From NCBI GenBank assembly GCA_015478645.1, contig JADMIL010000034.1:1-34770 (forward strand): a DNA stretch of 34,770 bases, given 5' to 3'. Of the stretch, positions 33,185-34,770 are shown in pieces. The first letter of the stretch is position 1. Each line of letters opens with the position of its first letter. This DNA comes from Candidatus Binataceae bacterium. GTDB lineage: Bacteria > Desulfobacterota > Binatia > Binatales > Binataceae. The notes under the pieces were generated by a model, which made no database searches, had not been told where the DNA came from, and saw only the letters and a list, made by a program, of their open reading frames with translations. The translations under genes were made by a program, and so were the position numbers.

Positions 33185-33988
33185 TCAGCCGTTACCGTTC
33201 TGATGATGCCCGCCGAGCAGCGCCGCCAGCTCGTGCTCGAAACCGCCGGTTTCGATCGAGCAATGCATGCCGCATTCCTTGGGCGCGCCGGTCTCCCACC
33301 ACCAGCGTCCCGAGCGCGGGTCGGCGCCGGGCGTGACCGGACGGGTACACGGGCCGCATCCGATCGACGGATAGCCCTTGTCGTAGAGCTCGTTGTAGGG
33401 CACGTCGTTGGCGCGGATATAGTCCCAGACCTCGTCCTCGGTCCAGTCCGCCAGCGGCGCGAACTTGACGATCCCGCCGTGGTCGTGGTCGATTTCGATT
33501 TTGCGGATATTCGAGCGCGTCGCCCACTGGTCGCGGCGCAGTCCCGTCACCCATCCGTCGAAGCCCATCAGCGCGCGGCGCAGCGGCAGCACCTTGCGTA
33601 CCTGGCAGCAGAGCAGGCGCAGGTTGACGTCGCGATAGAATAGATTGTTGCCGTGCTTGGTGACCATCTGCTCGACCACCCGCGTGTCGGGCAGCGAGAC
33701 CTCGGTGCGGATGCCGTACTTGTCGCGGATCCGATCGATCAGTTGATAGGTCTCTTCGGGCTGGCGGCCGGTGTCGATCGTGAACACGCGCACGCCCGGA
33801 TCGATCCGCCAGGCCATGTCGATCAGCGCACAGCCCTCGGCCTGAAAGCTCGAGCAGATACCGAGGCGGCGGCCGAATTTTTCGATCGCCCAGGCCAGCA
33901 CCGCCTGCGGCTCCTGGTCGTCCAGTTCAACCGCGGCTTCGCCGGCTTCGAGTTCGTCCATCAGCAGGCGTTCGTTTTCGGCTTCCAT
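33185..33988 (-). CDS. cysH: Phosphoadenylyl/adenylyl-sulfate reductase CysH
   Basis: Enzyme of 267 residues that reduces activated sulfate to sulfite. The P-loop-like SSFQAEG is at 46-52 and TIDTGRQPEET at 70-80. C127-C128 and C211/C214 (CGPC) form the four-Cys set that binds a 4Fe-4S cluster, and the catalytic Cys is C239 in ECGMH. The presence of the cluster indicates preference for APS over PAPS, as in plant-type and many bacterial CysH. A short gap (77 bases) separates it from the siroheme reductase gene upstream on the same strand, so the two work in sequence. Confidence 0.95.
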   Translation of the reverse strand: MEAENERLLMDELEAGEAAVELDDQEPQAVLAWAIEKFGRRLGICSSFQAEGCALIDMAWRIDPGVRVFTIDTGRQPEETYQLIDRIRDKYGIRTEVSLPDTRVVEQMVTKHGNNLFYRDVNLRLLCCQVRKVLPLRRALMGFDGWVTGLRRDQWATRSNIRKIEIDHDHGGIVKFAPLADWTEDEVWDYIRANDVPYNELYDKGYPSIGCGPCTRPVTPGADPRSGRWWWETGAPKECGMHCSIETGGFEHELAALLGGHHQNGNG

Positions 33989-34065
33989 CGCTAGCTCCGA
34001 TCCTTCCTCGCGTAGGTTAATCGCCTCCGGGCAGAGTAATCGCCGCGGTCCGCGCGCCAGTGGTC

Positions 34066-34770
34066 TCAGGCGCCGGCGGCGGCCGCGATGGTGGTCCCGT
34101 GGCCGAGTGCCAGCAGCGCGTCATCGGGTGTGCGTACACAAAAGCGGCTGAACGATTCGCCCGGCTGGCGCAGCTCAAGATAGCCGGCGAACAGCCGCGC
34201 GACGGTATCTTCAATCCGCGCCGACGGCACGCGCCGCAGCAGCGGCTTGCCGATCGCCGCGTCACGGCCCAGACCGCCGCGCAGGATCACGTCGAAGGCC
34301 TCGAGCGGTTCGCCATTGGGTCCGCGGCCGGTCGTGCCCTGCAGGCCGATATCGCCCGTCCAATGCTGCGCGCAGGCATGCGGGCAGCCGTCGAGATTGA
34401 CCTTGAGATCCGCCACCGCGTCGCCGAACTGCGTGACCAGCCGATCGATCACCGTGGCCAGCTTCTCCTTGGTCGGAGTTACGGCGTAATTGCAATGCGG
34501 ATCGCCGATACATCCGATCGATGCCGCGTAGAGTCCGTTGGCGCTGAGCGGAAAGCCGATCTCGCCGACCCGCGCGATCGTCTCGTCGAGGCGCTCCCGC
34601 GGAATCCCCGCGACGATAAAATTCTGCCGCCGGGTGAGCCGGATATCGCCGCCAAACGCGCCCGCCACCGCCGCAATCGCGCGCATCTGCCCGCCACTCA
34701 TCAGGCCCAGCCGCACCGGAAAGCCGACGTAAAAGCGCCCGCCCTGCTTCTGCTCGTGAATCCCCATGTG
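34066..34770 (-). CDS. Ferredoxin-type sulfite/nitrite reductase, C-terminal part
   Basis: Partial gene, continuing past the window end: the codon before the apparent ATG is still open (His), and GIHEQKQGGRFYVGFPV is an internal segment of the family. Of at least 234 residues here, the siroheme/4Fe-4S cysteines are visible as GCIGDPHC and GCPHAC, and basic siroheme contacts lie in RLTRRQNF. With cysH immediately downstream, sulfite reduction to sulfide is the more likely role; nitrite reduction is the alternative. Cytoplasmic, six-electron transfer, probably from ferredoxin. Confidence 0.88.
   Translation of the reverse strand, partial: HMGIHEQKQGGRFYVGFPVRLGLMSGGQMRAIAAVAGAFGGDIRLTRRQNFIVAGIPRERLDETIARVGEIGFPLSANGLYAASIGCIGDPHCNYAVTPTKEKLATVIDRLVTQFGDAVADLKVNLDGCPHACAQHWTGDIGLQGTTGRGPNGEPLEAFDVILRGGLGRDAAIGKPLLRRVPSARIEDTVARLFAGYLELRQPGESFSRFCVRTPDDALLALGHGTTIAAAAGA

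Noticed and set aside
1..34770. CRISPR array, rRNA operon, or complete insertion sequence
   Set aside because: No regularly spaced repeats, no rRNA-like stretch and no transposase gene were seen; the only mobile traces are the recombinase relic and the palindromic repeats.

Overview
The window reads as bacterial chromosome from a GC-rich, Gram-negative, deltaproteobacterium-like organism. A Candidatus Binatota/Binatia-type lineage would fit the DUF1329 protein beside acyl-CoA dehydrogenase, SDR and VOC genes, the siroheme reductase plus CysH pair, and very GC-rich AddAB genes, but no taxonomic marker is present, so this is inference. Outer-membrane (CopB, DUF1329) and Tat/Sec-exported proteins support a diderm cell.

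Left part, about 1-12.2 kb, visibly lower in GC and accessory in character: a copper/metal-handling cluster (histidine-rich NicO-like transporter, multicopper oxidase CopA, CopB, membrane-anchored cytochrome c) with two paralogous small Cys/His-rich exported proteins on its two sides, then an MFS transporter, a Y-family DNA polymerase and a small Lys-rich protein. Next comes a decayed stretch: the C-terminal end of a tyrosine recombinase, a PIN-domain fragment, and a SIR2-DUF4020 gene broken by two frameshifts and cut off at its 3' end. It ends at tRNA-Ala(GGC). A roughly 118-bp imperfect palindromic repeat lies just past the tRNA, and half of a second copy forms the first 55 bases of the window.

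Middle part, 12.4-21.5 kb: VOC protein, SDR, secreted DUF1329 protein, glutaryl-CoA-dehydrogenase-like enzyme divergent from a LysR regulator, an ArsC/Spx-family protein, an exported conserved protein, a CinA N-terminal-type protein and two tandem MOSC proteins. The ArsC-like gene is the main discovery. Its obvious reading frame lacks the N-terminus, but reading through one in-frame UGA at codon 12 gives a complete 116-residue protein with a UxxC redox motif in place of CxxC. A small stem-loop lies at the right distance after the UGA to act as a bacterial SECIS element.

Right part, 21.7-34.8 kb, looks like core chromosome: AddB-AddA recombination nuclease/helicase, a GGCT-like unknown protein overlapping a PTPS-family enzyme with an ExxHGH (PTPS-III) motif, a sigma-54 activator and a stand-alone response regulator, a small three-Cys ferredoxin, a DUF4870-like membrane protein, an unknown protein, and an assimilatory sulfur pair (CysH and a siroheme sulfite/nitrite reductase running off the window end). 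Several perfect dyads upstream of regulators and operons are probable operators.
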